Source of the DNA: Haliclystus octoradiatus
Taxonomy: Eukaryota > Cnidaria > Staurozoa > Stauromedusae > Haliclystidae
Direction: 5' to 3'
DNA length: 64,000 nucleotides
Assembly (NCBI GenBank): GCA_916610825.1
Contig: OU744451.1
Span: forward strand, 11,844,864 to 11,908,863
The notes below the pieces were generated by a model. It was not told where the DNA came from. It searched no databases and was given only the letters and a program-made list of their open reading frames with translations. Made by a program: the position numbers and the translations under genes. Below, piece after piece: positions 11,945 through 26,520 of the stretch (within the stretch, counting starts at the first letter, position 1; the number at the start of each line of letters is the position of its first letter).

Positions 11945-12345
11945 TGTAATAAACCATAAATTAATATAACGTCTACAAGGTATCTGTTTATTGAAAACCA
12001 GGATTAACCAAAAGCCAAGCTTATTTCTTTACTTAGTTGAATTATATTAAGATTAAGACTCAAAAACGACACAACCTTCAGCTCACATGTGAGGGGACTT
12101 CCCACCTTTTTGTTCTCGCCTCCTTTTAACTAATCTCTAACCTCTTTCAGTTTATCAACTAAAATAGAGGTTCACAACATCAAGTCTACATGTAGGCATA
12201 ATATTAACTACATTATCAATTATAAATACAAGTCTTAACACTATCTTTTAATGTTAAAATCCTTCTTAATGCTCTACCCTGCAGCACCCTCCAGTCTCTT
12301 AATGTCACATTTTCTCAAATTCCACACATCCAGGTTAATATAATA
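11945..12345 (-). repeat. 5' LTR of the gypsy element (single copy)
   Basis: The segment runs from the primer site to the start of LINE similarity. Its element-proximal edge is TGTAATAAACC on the plus strand, giving the expected terminal CA on the minus strand. The distal edge is approximate, since no second LTR is present for comparison. It contains no open frame of note. Insertion here removed or truncated the 3' end of the adjacent LINE. Confidence 0.55.
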
Positions 12346-13960
12346 GTCGGAATTACTGTTTATTCGTACATAATTAATTGCTCATTTGTGCTATACTTTC
12401 CAAGACTTCTTTCGTTTCCTATTCTTTTCAATTCTTTTATAATTCCATTTATACTGAATTCAATCTGTTCTATTTGCTTTTCTGTTGTTCCACTGCTAGT
12501 TAACCAATTACCAAGGTACTTGTACTCAAATTCTCGACTTACTGTTCCTCTTGTTAATTGCATATCTGTGTTTTCCTCTTTTTTCCCATTTTTACTATTA
12601 TATACTTTGTCTTGTCAATATTGAAGGTGAATTTCTTTTTTTCCTCCACTAATCGCAAATTTACTCCAACATTTTCTATACAGTTGTGGACCATACATAG
12701 TGCCTTGTTTAACGATGTCCTGCACTTCTATGTTTGACGTTGGTCCGTGTGGTGTGCGGATGATGATATTTGCTTCCCGATTGAGATTCTTAATAGTAGT
12801 AGCCTCTCTTGCCCCCATACCATCACCATAACCATCAGCCACAGCCTATCAAAACACTTTTCTGCATCTGCAAATAATATATATGTATTCTTGTTCATTA
12901 TTTTGTTGTTATTTAATATCATCATCAGAGCTAACCAATTATCTTTCATCGATCGATTTCTTCTTCCTCCGTTTTGATAACAGGTAAACTCAACGTCATC
13001 TAGTGTTTTTTCCATTATACTCTTTTCGTAAATCTTCCTTAGTATGCTTGTTAAAAACAAACCTCTTCTATTTTTCATTTCTGATTTGGACCCTTTGTTC
13101 TTATGTATTGATTTTATTTCCATAGCATCCCATTGGGACGGTATAGTGTTTTCCACTGATAATTTATTAAATAGTTTTGTAAGTGAGATTATCATTTCTG
13201 GTCCACCTTGCATAACCATTTCATTTCGCCAACCTTCACTATCTGAAGCTTTTTTACGTTTAAGTCTACTTACAGTACTTCTTACTTCTTCTATAGTATA
13301 TATCAGTGGTGTTTGTTCTTCGCCTTTCGTTACTATCTCGACAGTTTTTCATTGACGCTATTTTCAGTGTCCAGCTCACTTCTCAATGTTGGTTGGTCTC
13401 TGCTAAACAGATTCTGGTAAAAACTTTGATATACTTGTAATATGCATAACGTGTCTTGTTGTTTGTTCGTTTAGTAGCCATTAGCAATCGTTGCTGTTTT
13501 GTACATACTTGCTTTTGTTTTTTTGCGGTTTCATATTTTTCTTTAATTTCCAGAACTTGTTTTGTCCATTCAGCAAACAGTACTGAGGTTTTTTCAGGTC
13601 TGTCAAAACTTGCTGATATTTTTCTTTTTGTAATATCATTTTGAACTTTTGATTACCTCTTATTGAGAATGTTTTTGGTACCATCTTTTCAGTTTGGTTG
13701 GTATCAAATTTTCCTTGAAGCTCTATCAGTATCGCTCTGTGGCCACTATATCTTGTTAGCATTTCTCCGTCAATCTTAAGAACTCTTTATGGGGTATATA
13801 ATTTTTCTTTATCTATTAAAATTGATTTTAAATTTCCTATTTCTTGTTGGTCAATAAATACGTTATCTAACACAGAATGATATTCTCCTTCTACTCTTGT
13901 CCATACTCCCTAGTGATTATCTTCTTGGGGGTAAGGAATTTGTTTCATCGATCAATATCT
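12345..13960 (-). mobile_element. LINE (non-LTR) retrotransposon fragment
   Basis: Minus-strand pieces in order: the end of an apurinic-type endonuclease (about 13920-13720, with WTRVEGEYHSVLDNVF and later LTRYSGHRAILIEL), linker, reverse transcriptase fingers and palm (13219-12728, IPSQWDAMEIKSIHKNKGSK, then TYILFADAEKCFDRLW) and the post-polymerase region (12842-12360, EFEYKYLGNWLTSSG). Several frameshifts separate them. The 5' end and 3' tail are absent. Family placement (a Jockey/CR1-like or related clade) would need a tree. Confidence 0.8.
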
Positions 13961-16350
13961 ATAGGGGGAATCTTCCCTGCTGATATGAGATACCAAGTAG
14001 ATTTGAGATCAAAGAGACATTTTTAAATTAAAGAAGTGATGTATCAAACATGTACCTAATCCTAAATTTTAATACAAAAATATTTAACAGATTCATAATA
14101 AGTAATATATATATATATATAAATATAGCAGCAGACAAGTACATGTTTCTGGCCATTAGCCTTCATCAGTACTTCTCATAGCCTGGGCGCAGACCCAAAT
14201 GTTTTTTCGATGATAAGTAAATGTCATAAAAAAGGTTTGAGTCTTTGCGCAGGCTATACTACAAAAAAACAAAGAAATACAAATACAAAAAAGAGTTATT
14301 AAAAAATTATTAAAAATAGTTAAAATCATTTGAAGTCTGAATCTTATACCAACAAACTTGAATACAAATGAATTACTATAAGAGATATCCCCAAAAGATA
14401 CTAATTTTGGTAACCATTATGTCATAAAACAAATAACGAATAGGGAGCTAGGAATTACAGCCTGCTAATTGCATTAGGGCAGCGTAGGGAGGACACAAGA
14501 ATAGTACGGTCATTATATGAAATAACCCACCACCAATTGCAACAGAAACTTTTTGATAGGATCTAGTGCCAAATTTTATGCTTAACAACATATCAAAACT
14601 CTAGAAAACTTGGAGCAGGTAAAATAGGCTTTTTCGACAAAATGGAATCCCCAAGAATGAAACCGAGGCTAGGTTGTTTAAAGAGTCAAGGACATGAATG
14701 GTCTGCAAGCGTAGGCTCACTAAAACAGAACATATACTCAAGTCTTGTGCGACAAAATTTACGTTGGTTAAAATTATAAATATATCTATAAGTTAATGTC
14801 CATTAACGATAGGTCCCTTAATAACATAATGTATAGTTAATAAATACCCTGAAACTAATTTCCAGACTAGTATATAAATCATGTAATAGTACTTATGACT
14901 TGCTGTGGACTCAACTCAACTTTGGTACGTGACCGTCGCTTGCCAGCAATCAAATTTTGGCCCATCAAAAAAGTAGGACTTAGGCCAGTCAAGGGTAGCT
15001 AGACATCGGCCTACAGAAAGTGCTTGTGTGACAGTCAAATGATGTCTAAAAGAGTGGTATTTTTTCAAGGCAATGATGTAAATATCCAGTACAAGTTGGG
15101 TTTATGAATTATATTTTTGTGGCAGTCAGTCTTGTGCGCAAATAGACCGACAACCAGACAATTTTAATCACGTGAAGAGCTTAAAAGCAATTGAACATTG
15201 AAATCGAATGGGAAATGCCATTGTATGTCCGAAAATAATGCTTGCTGGCAAATCGAATCTGTGCCAAAGTGCCAATTCGTGGATTTTTATGGGAGTTCAA
15301 AATCCATATCGAATCACGTATTACGTATATCTAATTACTTAGAGATGTTCAAGCAAAAATTGAACGTGGAAATGATGGTACTAGTAGTCTCATTCTGAAT
15401 GCATATTTGCATCCTCCATCAGGAGAACGGAAAAGAATCATTGTCGATCCGTGATAGATCTGTATGTCTTGAGCAGACAGAATATCACATTGAAGAGGAA
15501 TACCATCATTTCGAAATTCAATGGACGAAAGAAGACGTTTGTCCTTAACTCTTACACAGAGTAGACACATAGTAGCATTAACAGAAGTGAAAGACTTGGA
15601 CGTTCAGGGTTAAGTAATAATAAAGAATCAATAAACCAGCTACGCCCAAAATTTAAATCAAATTACGAAGGACAATACAGGCTAGGAATCACTAGCCAAA
15701 ACATTTAATAACATGTATTCCATTCAGTGGCAATGCCCCTCTAGGCCTGGTTCATAAGCCGCTCTATACATTTGTCGATCTTATCATGATCCAATCAAAT
15801 ATCAAAGATCGACTTCTGAAACAGGAAAGAGCGCCTTCAATAATTGGAACGTGTTCAGGGCTTCGAACGACTCCATTATAGTGGTGAATCATGCATGAAA
15901 CTCGTAGAGCGATGTCTGAAACCAAATTAGTTATTTAGTCAATCAGAAGGCATTCTCAGCAGAAATAGGATCGGCACATGTACGGAACTGCGTATAAAGC
16001 TGACATCAAAACAGTCAAGCAAATTAATATTACGACTGACGTCATCAGTAGAATTCTTCGGCGTGTGTCTGAGTGACTCAAAGACAAGTAAAATAATTCG
16101 ATAGAAGTACTGTTATTATTTGTGCAATCTGATGGGGCCTTATTATAGACTGAAAAAGTAGTCTAACAAGGTATATCGAGGAAGTTATAAGCGAGATTCT
16201 ACTTTGGATGATACAAATCTTTCAAAAGGCCTCTTTCTCAACAGAGTATATTATTCTCGCGTTGTCAGGCATATCACTAGCTTTTGTTGTCAGTATTTTG
16301 ATATATTAGCTCTGTTTCCAACAATAATGTTTTCTTTTTACATCAAACCC
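13961..16350. other. Noncoding stretch with short repeats
   Basis: No coding sequence that I can support on either strand. It contains a short TA run near 14107-14121 and a degenerate TIR element at 14179-14256 (listed separately). Small open frames at 15198-15398 and 15349-15570 overlap on opposite strands and resemble no family I know. Confidence 0.5.
14179..14256. mobile_element. Degenerate small TIR element, TAGCCTG family
   Basis: The left end TAGCCTGGGCGCAGACCCAA and the right end, whose complement is TAGCCTGCGCAAAGACTCAA, form imperfect inverted repeats around a short AT-rich centre. Flanking 9-mers TACTTCTCA and TACTACAAA agree at 6 of 9 positions, so a target duplication is possible but eroded. 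It has the same terminal motif as the elements at 1488, 39479 and 53582. Confidence 0.5.
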
Positions 16351-19000
16351 CAGCTTCTCAATACCTTCTAGATGTCCATTGACTCGTGTAGCTCCCATTG
16401 TTCTTTGAATGTTGTTTAATTGCATATGTTTGATGTGACATGTGTTTTAGCTATTCTATTAATAGAAATACATCTGCGTCATTTGACATTAAATTTGAGC
16501 TATTTTGGGAGTAATTGTACCAGTCCTTTTAGAGCTTCCTGTTTTTTTAGTTTTCAACAAATTGTCTGCATAGAGCTGTTACCCTGAGCAGCTTTGGGCA
16601 GGTTGATAATGTCTTTAGGTGAGCGATTGATGCAATATATTCTTCCTTTGCTTGTTGACTGTTGATGTTGATTTGCTGTAACTTTCTTTCACTACAGTCG
16701 GACAACGATTTATTGCGAATGTCTAGTGGCCAATGTCTCTCTTCTTCTTCCAATAGTTTTGGGCCATGATACCAGTTTGTGAGGTCTTGGTTAATTGTAC
16801 GTCTACTTAGTACTTAGTACCGGTAGGGGGTGTAGAAAGATGGAGCACATATGAGCCAGTTCTTTTGCATAACAAATCCATGTAGCAGTGGCTCGATTGA
16901 TGTATCAAATGATAGATGTTTGCTTCGGGACAACTCTATGTTTGATAATAAACCGATTGCTTCAGACAATCCTTTTCATGGATAGATTCTGCCTTTTGAG
17001 GTAGTCTCTGATCGGAGGTATAGCCCCCTGATCACAAGTTTTGCATGCTAATTTTATACTTGATGGAAGCAGATGGTAATATACCCATAGGAGCTCAGAT
17101 TTTTGATATGCAACTAAGTATACCACACTTTGTAGTTAAGTTTATGTTAGTGACGATGGCATTTTAGATTGAATGTGTCATTTGCCTTATCTCACGAATG
17201 ACCAAGCATATCACAACTTATTCATTGATTGCCTGTTTGAGCATGTTTATCATTTCAGTGCCATTTTTTAATTTTGAACTATCCTTCAATGAGTATTGTA
17301 TTCAGTTCTATATGACTCTTTCACTTGCTGCTTCTGCAGTTTTTTCTGAATGGCTGATATATCGTCTACATAGGTTCGATTAAGCAACACCTCTGAACTT
17401 TTAAGAAAGAACACTTCATTTTCCATAGCAAGTAATTTGATGGCCCAGCCTGCCAAGTCTGCAGCTGGCTTTACGACCAAAGATTAATCTTTTCCATTGA
17501 TATACATCATTTTCTCTTTCTGTATCTCCTTCCCTCCATAGAAAACAGTGGTACTTCTGATCGTCAGCGTGGATAGCAACTTGATTGAAAATCCTTGTTA
17601 TATCCCCTGATATTGCTATTTTCTCTTCCCTCAATCCAACAAGCACTTGAAAGATTATTGAAATGAGTAACTTTCTCGAGCGCTTAGTTGAATGAGATAC
17701 CTTTGTACGTAGCCGAAGAAGCAGACACAATGGATGCTTGAGTGAGTTCTAACATGTCATATATATGGGTTTTCATTGTTTTCCTTTTCTGTACAGACAT
17801 ATTCCTTGGATGGTTTAACGCCAATTGCTTCAACGTCAAAGAACCTGCCTAAATTAAATTCTATTTCGGTGCAGTCTACACAGTTAACTTGAACTATCTT
17901 TCTAGTATTTGAGGAATCAGTTTCGACTTTACCAATTTAAGACCATCCCAGTAATGTTCTCTTGGCTTTAGGGCGTAGGTCTCTGACTTCTATCTCGGTG
18001 TCAATGTCTTCAATGTCTAAAGTGGGCTCTTGGCAAGTCAGTCCTGATCAACATGTCAATGCATCCTCCATCACATTAAACTTCATTAATTATATCCTTT
18101 AAATTGGCAAAGTTTTGTAACAGCGGTTTCTTAATAATTGGGACTGGTGAACCTAGTGAAACTGTTTCAATTCAAAGATTTTGACTAATAAGAAGTTAAT
18201 TGTGTCATTATAAGAAGTTATGTTGAGATTAATTGAGAGTGGTCTTTCTGTTACATTGAAACCACGTTAAATGAGATGCTATGCTTTTTTCCTCTTAACT
18301 TGAGGCGACTAGAAAATTTTTTCTGACGAGTGTTTGGGAACTACCCATGTCTAAAATTGCCGCAGCAGTAACATAACACTCCACAAATAGAGGACGATCT
18401 TGTAAATAGTGAACTTCCAAACAAGACACCGGTAATCTGTTGATCTTAATTACCAGAACGATTATGGAATATATCCCATTCTATTTTTTAATTCCTACAG
18501 ATTAATATTTTCTCGTGAATCTTGGTTGTAATTCTTCTTCATCTTCTTGATTGTACATTTTCTCATCGTTCTGAAAACCTCTTTCACCATAATGGAATTT
18601 ATCTCGCATTGCCGTTGAATTGTGCTTATTTTAAACATTCCGGGCGGGAGGGGAGGCTTGTGCTATCTCGGTTTGATTCTTGACTTGTGACTTTAAGACT
18701 TTCATGATACTTTTGAACATTTGTACCTTTTAATATGCTTTTGAACATGCTATCTTCTACCTACCAAAGGATTGATATAATTGTCATACTCTGCAGCCTC
18801 TATCCCTTCTGCTGTCTCCGCCAAATCACAAAGCACTTCCTTGCAGTCCCTTAGATTCATAAATGTTGTGGTATGATCTTTCACCAAACCTTCATGATTG
18901 TCTTTGTTGATCTGGAATTAAGAAACATCTGCATATCTTTGAAGCCTGTTTTGAACATTTTTACGAACGTTGGGTTCGTTCATTTGTGGCTGCTTCCATT
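16350..19000 (-). mobile_element. Second, highly decayed BEL/Pao element
   Basis: Scattered minus-strand similarity in the correct order: a gag segment near 18900-18780 (NLRDCKEVLCDLAETAEGIE), protease/linker near 18000, reverse transcriptase palm at 17730-17416 (GDITRIFNQVAIHADDQKYH, then FLWREGD) and the catalytic region at about 17380 (NRTYVDDISAIQ), and a connector near 16753-16547. Many stops and frameshifts break it. It is older than the BEL copy at 1.6 kb. No LTRs were identified. Confidence 0.7.
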
Positions 19001-19299
19001 TCTGTATAAATTCTTATACCTAAATTGACTTTGAGTTTGACTAGGTCTAGACGATCACCATAAGATCACCACACTTTTGCATAATTGAAAACGTTTTCTC
19101 CTTAAGGACAACAACAGTATCTACTCTCTACTTGTTTTACATTATCAAAATATAATTTTTGGGTTATCTCTTTCTTTGTACAGTCAAAATCATGGAAACA
19201 ATATTATAACGTGTGGCAAACTTGATAATTATGTTAAATATGTAAATTATAAGGTGAGGTGACGCAATAAATGGCTTTGGAGCATTGCATATTGATGGT

Positions 19300-20451
<1,152 letters not shown>

Positions 20452-20899
20452 ATTTAGATTAATAAGATGTGAGAGCCAACAACGACACTATGGATTACGT
20501 AACTGTTCGGGAATTATAAGAAGAACTTGGGTATCCCTGTTGTTAAGATGTACATTTCATTGTTAGGCCAAATCTATTTGTGCAAAGGTTTTAAAACGAC
20601 TGTGAACATATGTAGGGAGGAGTTCCTATATTGTGCCATTCGAGAGCGGCAGAACCAAACATCTAACCAACAAATTCATCAGAAGATCGTAAACATCAGG
20701 TTGGCATGGAGTTCAGGGTGATCACTAATGATGAAATGATCAAGAAGTCCAATAATATAATTTTTGAAAAATCATGTGCTATTAATCATAAATAAGTCAT
20801 GCATAAGTTTCAGACATTTATCCTAAGATGTAAGATGGCTAGCAAGCTTCGAATTCCCTGTTGTTGTGATAAATGACATAATATCATTACTTACATTAA

Positions 20900-21790
20900 T
20901 CTACATGTAGGCTTTGTTAATAGCTAGCATAATTAGCATATTTATACATTCTAGCTCATGAGGCAGGAATGGCAGTGACAACAGTTTCCTGCATAGCTTG
21001 CGTTGTCCATCATCCGTGCGGTATGCTGTAGAGAGACCAAGGTCTTGAATCTTTCGCCATATGCATTGTCCCCAATGAAATGAACAACCACGAACAGTGA
21101 CAGAGGGAAGTACACTAGGTATAGCTGTCCATACAGCCATCTCAAAATCTACCACGATCTGCTCAACATTTTGAGTCTCGGTGAGCTGTTTTACCTTCTT
21201 AAAAACCTTCTTGTAACCTTTCTTTATTCTCGATGACATAAGAACGAATAACAGTGGGACCTGTTTCATTGAATCGCCACTACGGACAAAGGCATGAATG
21301 CTGAACAACTGCTTGAAAGGGTCTTTAACAACTTTGAATGTTCCGTCGACGTATCATGTCTTTGCCTTTGATAATAAGTTTATCATGTTTGATGTAGCAA
21401 AGTGTAAATGACGCTTACCACATATAGTAGTTTCTTTCTTCAGAAAACCGCCTGGTAGATGGTTTTCGTCTAGGTCAAAATCCGAAGTTGTTGGTTCTTG
21501 TGGGTGTGTCCTTTGTCTGTGCCTGTTAGCTGCTCTTGCCAAGTTTATTGGATTCGGGATAGCTTCTATTGGTTCAGATGTGGTGTGGACTCCATGTTCA
21601 AGCATGACGGTGTTGACAATTTCAGCTGCTGATGCGAATACTTCTGAGGCGGCGTTCTTTTTGACTTCAGCAGCAATTTTGGTGGCCATAGTTGTTCCGA
21701 GTTTTCCAGGTTGTATATGTGGGTTGAGGCCTTGAGAATAGTGACTTGTAAGATAATAATATACGATTCACCAAATTCAAGAATCAAAGA
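20900..21790 (-). pseudogene. MULE-type transposase remnant
   Basis: Frames 21689-21354 and 21308-20901 on the minus strand. The first has a basic linker (NRHRQRTHPQEP) and ends in a GKRHLHFATSN block. The second reads like the MULE transposase catalytic region: [20 protein letters not shown], then [16 protein letters not shown] with the catalytic aspartate, then [20 protein letters not shown] with the conserved cysteine-histidine. These match the D-E-x-C-H layout of metazoan MULE proteins. A frame break near 21330 separates the parts, and no terminal inverted repeats were located. It might once have been a source of transposase for 9-bp-duplicating elements, but this copy is dead. Confidence 0.7.
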
Positions 21791-22200
21791 AACAATGCAA
21801 TAACTTTCAAAGTATGTATGCTAATAATATACGTAACAAAATTTATATAGTAACTTTTAATGATCAATCCAAAATACTCATAACTATCAATACAACTTAT
21901 TCTCATCAAAGCCAAAACAACACGAAAATATCTTTCCTAAACTTCACAACAGTATTCTTCACCCTAATCCTATTTAGCCAATCAGTGCATAACATAACGG
22001 AAATAACACTTTCAATTTCTAACTTTATAACTAAATAAGGTAATGTGATTACAACTACCGGCAATAAACGTCAGTCAATAAAATATCACACACCTTCCCC
22101 AGATGTGCAATCTCAAAAACTATATACATATCAAACGAATCTATTTATCAAAAAACCAATTCGCAATAAACAAAATGTTATTATTTAAGAAGGAACATAG
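21790..22200. other. AT-rich noncoding stretch
   Basis: Very AT-rich, with a 74-codon open frame (21814-22038) that resembles no family. It may include the 3' LTR of the Ty3/gypsy element that starts just to the right, but there is no second copy to test this. Confidence 0.4.
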
Positions 22201-25010
22201 TCATTCAACCATAATCGTGGACGTCTAACACGTTATACACTTATATTATCTTCTTCATCAGATTGAGAATCATTGGAATGTACTCAGTCAACTAATTTTA
22301 TATCATTAACTAGATTGCCATTTATACTTGTAGATTTCTCTTGGCGATGCCGCAAATGTGCCACATGCCTTGGATTAACGATATCATTAACTTCAACATT
22401 AACTTTCTGAGGAGACAATTGTTCTACAACTTTTCCACTTTCCAATTAATAGAACAACGTACATGAATATCCGGTTTTACCCATACTAAATCACCAGCAA
22501 TAAAACGTACTTCAAAATCATTGATTGTAGTTTCAGGCTTAACAGGTTGTAATCTACTTTTATAATTATAAATAGAGTTAGCAGGCGATAATTTTCCATT
22601 TGAACTAACATGATTGTACCAATATACGGAATCAATTACACCATTTCTAGTACGTGAAGCTCTTGTTTTGATCGTACGATGATTACGTTCTATTATTCCA
22701 TTACCATTTGGACGATATGCCGCTCTCGGTGTTACAATTATATTCCATTTCTTAGAAAATTAATTAAATGCATGAGATTTAAATGTGCTAAAATTATCTA
22801 AAAGAATTTCATCAGGAGCACCTCTTTCTGAAAAGATTGAAGTCAATTGTGCTAAACTTGTACGTCACCTTCGTCTTGAATTTGTCTCCATATACAAAAA
22901 CGAGATGGACCACAGTCAATCATAGTTAAATATTTTCTATTTTCATATTTAGCAACATCAATCGCAACACGCTTCCAGTTTTCAGGAACAGACAGTTCTC
23001 CTTTATCCCATTGGACGGAACCAGGATCAATTGAATTACATGCGTCACATGCTGACATTACTGTAGTTAATAATTTATTTGACACATGTACATCAAACAG
23101 CTCAGCTAGCCATTTGGTTTGTTGACAACCTCCATGAAATAGTTCATGAACCTCTCGTAATTTCTCTATTTGATCATCCAAAACAGTTACACACGATGTC
23201 ACAGTCTTAGTATTCATACTCCACTGATGTGGCACACGAGTCAAAATATTCGCTAAATTTTCTACAGATGGTATTAATTCTAACTTGATATCAAGACCAT
23301 ATTCCAATACAATATTTCTAATTAATTCCAAACGACGACGAATTAGCATTTCACTTGCTGCTTTAGTTTTTAATCTTTCTTTCCCTGATAAACAATTTTG
23401 AATCCAACCATGTGTAATAGCAGAGTCAGCTTTAATAACAATTGACTTTCTTTTCCATACAATACATAAATTTAGACCCTTTATTACTACATCAAGCTCT
23501 GCCATATTTATATGTGCATTGTCTTTCCTTAGCCAGGAGGCATCCTCCACGGTATCTCCATTAATTTGTAATACAACTCCAATGGCTAATGTGCTTGCGT
23601 CACACCAAAAAATAGTATCACCTAATAAATCAACATTCCATCAAGGGATCGTTCTTTTTAACACGATTTACTAAATCCATAAATAAACTATGAACTATAG
23701 ATGGTACTTTATCATCCCAATTAACATTATTCAATAGCCTCTTCAAATAGCTACATGAAACTCTTAACCAATTACAAACCGGATATATCCCCACAATTTT
23801 ACCACAAAGAGAATACAACTCTCTTTTGGTTAAATCAATAAAATCTTTATCAAATAAAAATTCTAAAGTAGTTGATCTTTCCCAATATAAATCATTCGAA
23901 TCAGAACGTTTCACATTTAATCCTAATACTCGTGTAGGTGCATCTTTAGAAAATGTTTCAATCGGTTTAGCATATAATCCGTAACTTTGCAAATGCTCAT
24001 ACACAAACTTAGATGAAACGATTGAATTATCAACAAAAATATCATCAATATACGAATCCGCTCCACGAGCTACGCTGTCATTCAAGGATAAAACATGATG
24101 TAAAATCTTGGACATAATTAAAGGAGCAACATTCAACCCAAATCCAAGTCGCGTTAAACAATACAATTTTCCATTATGTTCAATAGTTTGATATCGCCAT
24201 AATTCTTTATCAACACGTAATTGTAGATATGCGTCTTTTAAAATCAATAATAGAGCTATTAGTACTTTTCTGCCGCCAGCTTCGTAATTTATCGCAACAA
24301 ACATCCCTGGCGCCAGAAAAAATATTCACGAAGTTATTCAATTGACGAAAATCAAATACTAGACGAACTTTACCTTTATTTTCTTGTAACACAGCAAACA
24401 TTGGTATTAAGGCTTAAGGTTCACCCATTGTTTCAAAATCATACGAAATAAAATAATCTTTACTTATCATATCTTCCAACTTGTCATCAAACGCCTTTTT
24501 TCGATAATCATCCATTTGATACACATTACAGTGTTAGTAATACATTCGGGAGGCTTATTATCAACCCATTTCCATTTAATACTCCAAAATTCACCATTAA
24601 AAATAGCTTTGAAATTACCATCGTCAATTTCAATAGGAGTAAAACTCGCCACAGGCGTTGATAAACAAACAGTCGGCAAAATATTTAAATTATTCAAGTG
24701 TAGAGTGCCATTTTTTAATATCGTTAATCCTCCACATTGTTTTATAAAATCCATTCCACAGATAACATCAAAATCAGATAATAATTCGTTCACTATCAAA
24801 CATTACAACTGGATCATTTTAAAATATAAAAAAAATTCAACAACAGCTTCACCAACAACGGAGACTCTTGAGCCATTCATCATAGTTATATGACTCAGTG
24901 AATTAATAATGCAATTTTGCGAAATTAAACTTTGTCGAACCACAGTTTGTGAACAACCAGTATACATGAGTGATGTAACATTAAAACCATTAACAGTTAG
25001 TTTAATTACA
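22200..25010 (-). mobile_element. Second Ty3/gypsy-type retrotransposon, decayed
   Basis: Minus-strand order: aspartic protease (about 25000-24467), reverse transcriptase (24401-23630), RNase H (about 23630-23380), integrase zinc finger and core (about 23250-22250). Reverse transcriptase shows VRLVFDFRQLNNFVN, TRLGFGLNVAPLIMSK and the catalytic SYIDDIFVDN. RNase H shows INMAELDVVIKGLNL. Integrase shows the HELFHGGCQQT and CDACN zinc ligands, then in shifted frames DNFSTFKSHAFN and a PNGNGIIERNHRTIK block with the catalytic glutamate. Frames are broken at about 24310, 23620 and 22850. Gag and LTRs were not found. The lineage differs clearly from the gypsy copy at 7.5-12.3 kb. Confidence 0.82.
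24467..25010 (-). pseudogene. Aspartic protease of gypsy element 2, catalytic residue lost
   Basis: The active-site block reads SLMYTGCSQTVVRQSL, where retroviral-type proteases have D-S/T-G; the aspartate codon has become tyrosine. The downstream strand LLSDFDVICGMDFIKQCGG is well kept. A stop interrupts the domain near 24800. This site alone would inactivate the enzyme. Confidence 0.65.
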
Positions 25011-25509
25011 GGTAGACGAGCAACTTACCATCATAAATGCCGTTTTGTCAGGGGAACAACAAGTACCGGGTCAGTGGCGAAGACCTACTGTCATCACCGT
25101 CAACAATACCTCGTCTAGAGACCTAGACCAAAAGATGGGTATCACTTAAAGGAGCAAAAATGACCGGCAGGCGCTACGCACTTAGGATCACGTGCATGTT
25201 TACTGTTTATAGCACAATGTTTATTGTTGGCATGAATTTATTACAAATTAGGCTTGCGTATAACAATAGTTTCAAAGCGAGACGGTTGAATTACGCTAAG
25301 CATAAATTCAAATTGATCTCGCAGCGGTCGCCGGTCAATTTTGCCCCTTTAAGGTATCACTTTAAGTTGTACTGCAGGGAAAGCTAATTATAAGATTCTA
25401 CATAAAAGGCTGGCGTCAGTAATTGATCTATATTCAAGATACAATCAAAATGGTGACAGGAATAGCCGGTCAACCTTAGGCTAAATTCTATCAGCCCCGG
25501 CTATCAGCT

Positions 25510-26520
25510 AGGATATTGTTAGAAGGCTGTAGGACACATCAAAAAGACATTGTTGCAATTTTTATTGACTTCAAAAAATGTACCTATTGTTCTTATCGAT
25601 GCTATTATGTCCTTTTATTCTTCTACTTCGGCTTTTGTTAGAACTCACTATGGTGATACTGATGATTTCCTGACAGCTTGTGGCGTACTACAGGGTGACA
25701 CATTGTTCCCTTTTTATTTTATTTACTCTATTTATTGATTATGTATTTCTTATTTCATGCCCTGACTCTTCCGGTTTTACCCTTGATCGTCGTAGGTTTT
25801 CACGTCATCCAGAGCGCAGCGTATCGGACCTCTCATTCGTTGACGATATTGCTATCTTAACAAATAGCATATCTGATGCACAGTAACTTCTTGATGAAGT
25901 TGAACGGGTTGGTAAAACTGGAGGCTTGATAATAAACACGACTAAGACGAAATTTATTGCTTTAGGCATAAAACAGGCACACATTGCTACATCAAATGGT
26001 GACATAGAACTTGTAGATTCGTTCAAGTACCCAGGTTCTGTACTTTCATCTTCTTCAGACGATTTAATCCAACGTAGAGGCCAGGCTTGGGCAGCCATTA
26101 GAGGTCTAAATAAATTCTGGGCGTCCGATGTCAACACTGACGTTAAATTAAGACTGTTCAGACACACGATAGAACCTGTTCTACTATATGCATCTGAAAC
26201 ATGGGTTCTATCAACCCCCGGGTATCAACCTCACTATTGACACGACTTGACTCACTTATGACATTTATGACGCCATGCTTCGGCATGCTTTAGGAATACA
26301 TTGGCTCAACTTACTGTCTACTGCTAAACTTAAAAAACTTTCCCCTTCTGCCTCTGTTATTGCTCACCAACGTTAGATGTCTTTTTTAGGTCACATCGAA
26401 AGATCAAAGACACGTGCCCCTCAACCGCTGCATGACACCTTCACTGGCAACCGAAGGAGATGTTTCGAAGGGGCGATGGGAGAGTACTGTAGTATCTTTT
26501 CAAGTTTCTTTGTCAGCTAT
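25510..26520 (+). mobile_element. LINE retrotransposon fragment, reverse transcriptase end
   Basis: Plus-strand frames 25550-25738, 25680-25886 and 25926-26240 together give the palm and thumb of a non-LTR reverse transcriptase: CGVLQGDTLFPFYF, the catalytic SFVDDIAILTNSISD, INTTKTKFIALGIKQ, VDSFKYPGSVLSSSSDDLI and the post-polymerase LFRHTIEPVLLYASETWVL. At least two frameshifts. Similarity fades at about 26.5 kb (remains of a maturation-like tail LSFLGHIERS). The 5' end is missing. Confidence 0.82.

Larger units (their letters stand above)
7490..12345 (-). mobile_element. Ty3/gypsy LTR retrotransposon, 3'-truncated
   Basis: Minus-strand order: LTR (from about 12345 down to 11945), primer-binding site, gag (11735-10800), protease (10464-9562), reverse transcriptase/RNase H (9431-8118 and on), integrase zinc finger (to 7490). 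This is the Ty3/gypsy order. The coding blocks are long and nearly intact, so the copy is fairly young. The integrase core and the 3' LTR are missing: the sequence passes directly into BEL gag at about 7490. With one LTR gone the copy could not transpose on its own. Confidence 0.9.

Noticed and set aside
15198-15570. Overlapping frames on opposite strands
   Set aside because: No motif, no splice context and no similarity that I recognise.
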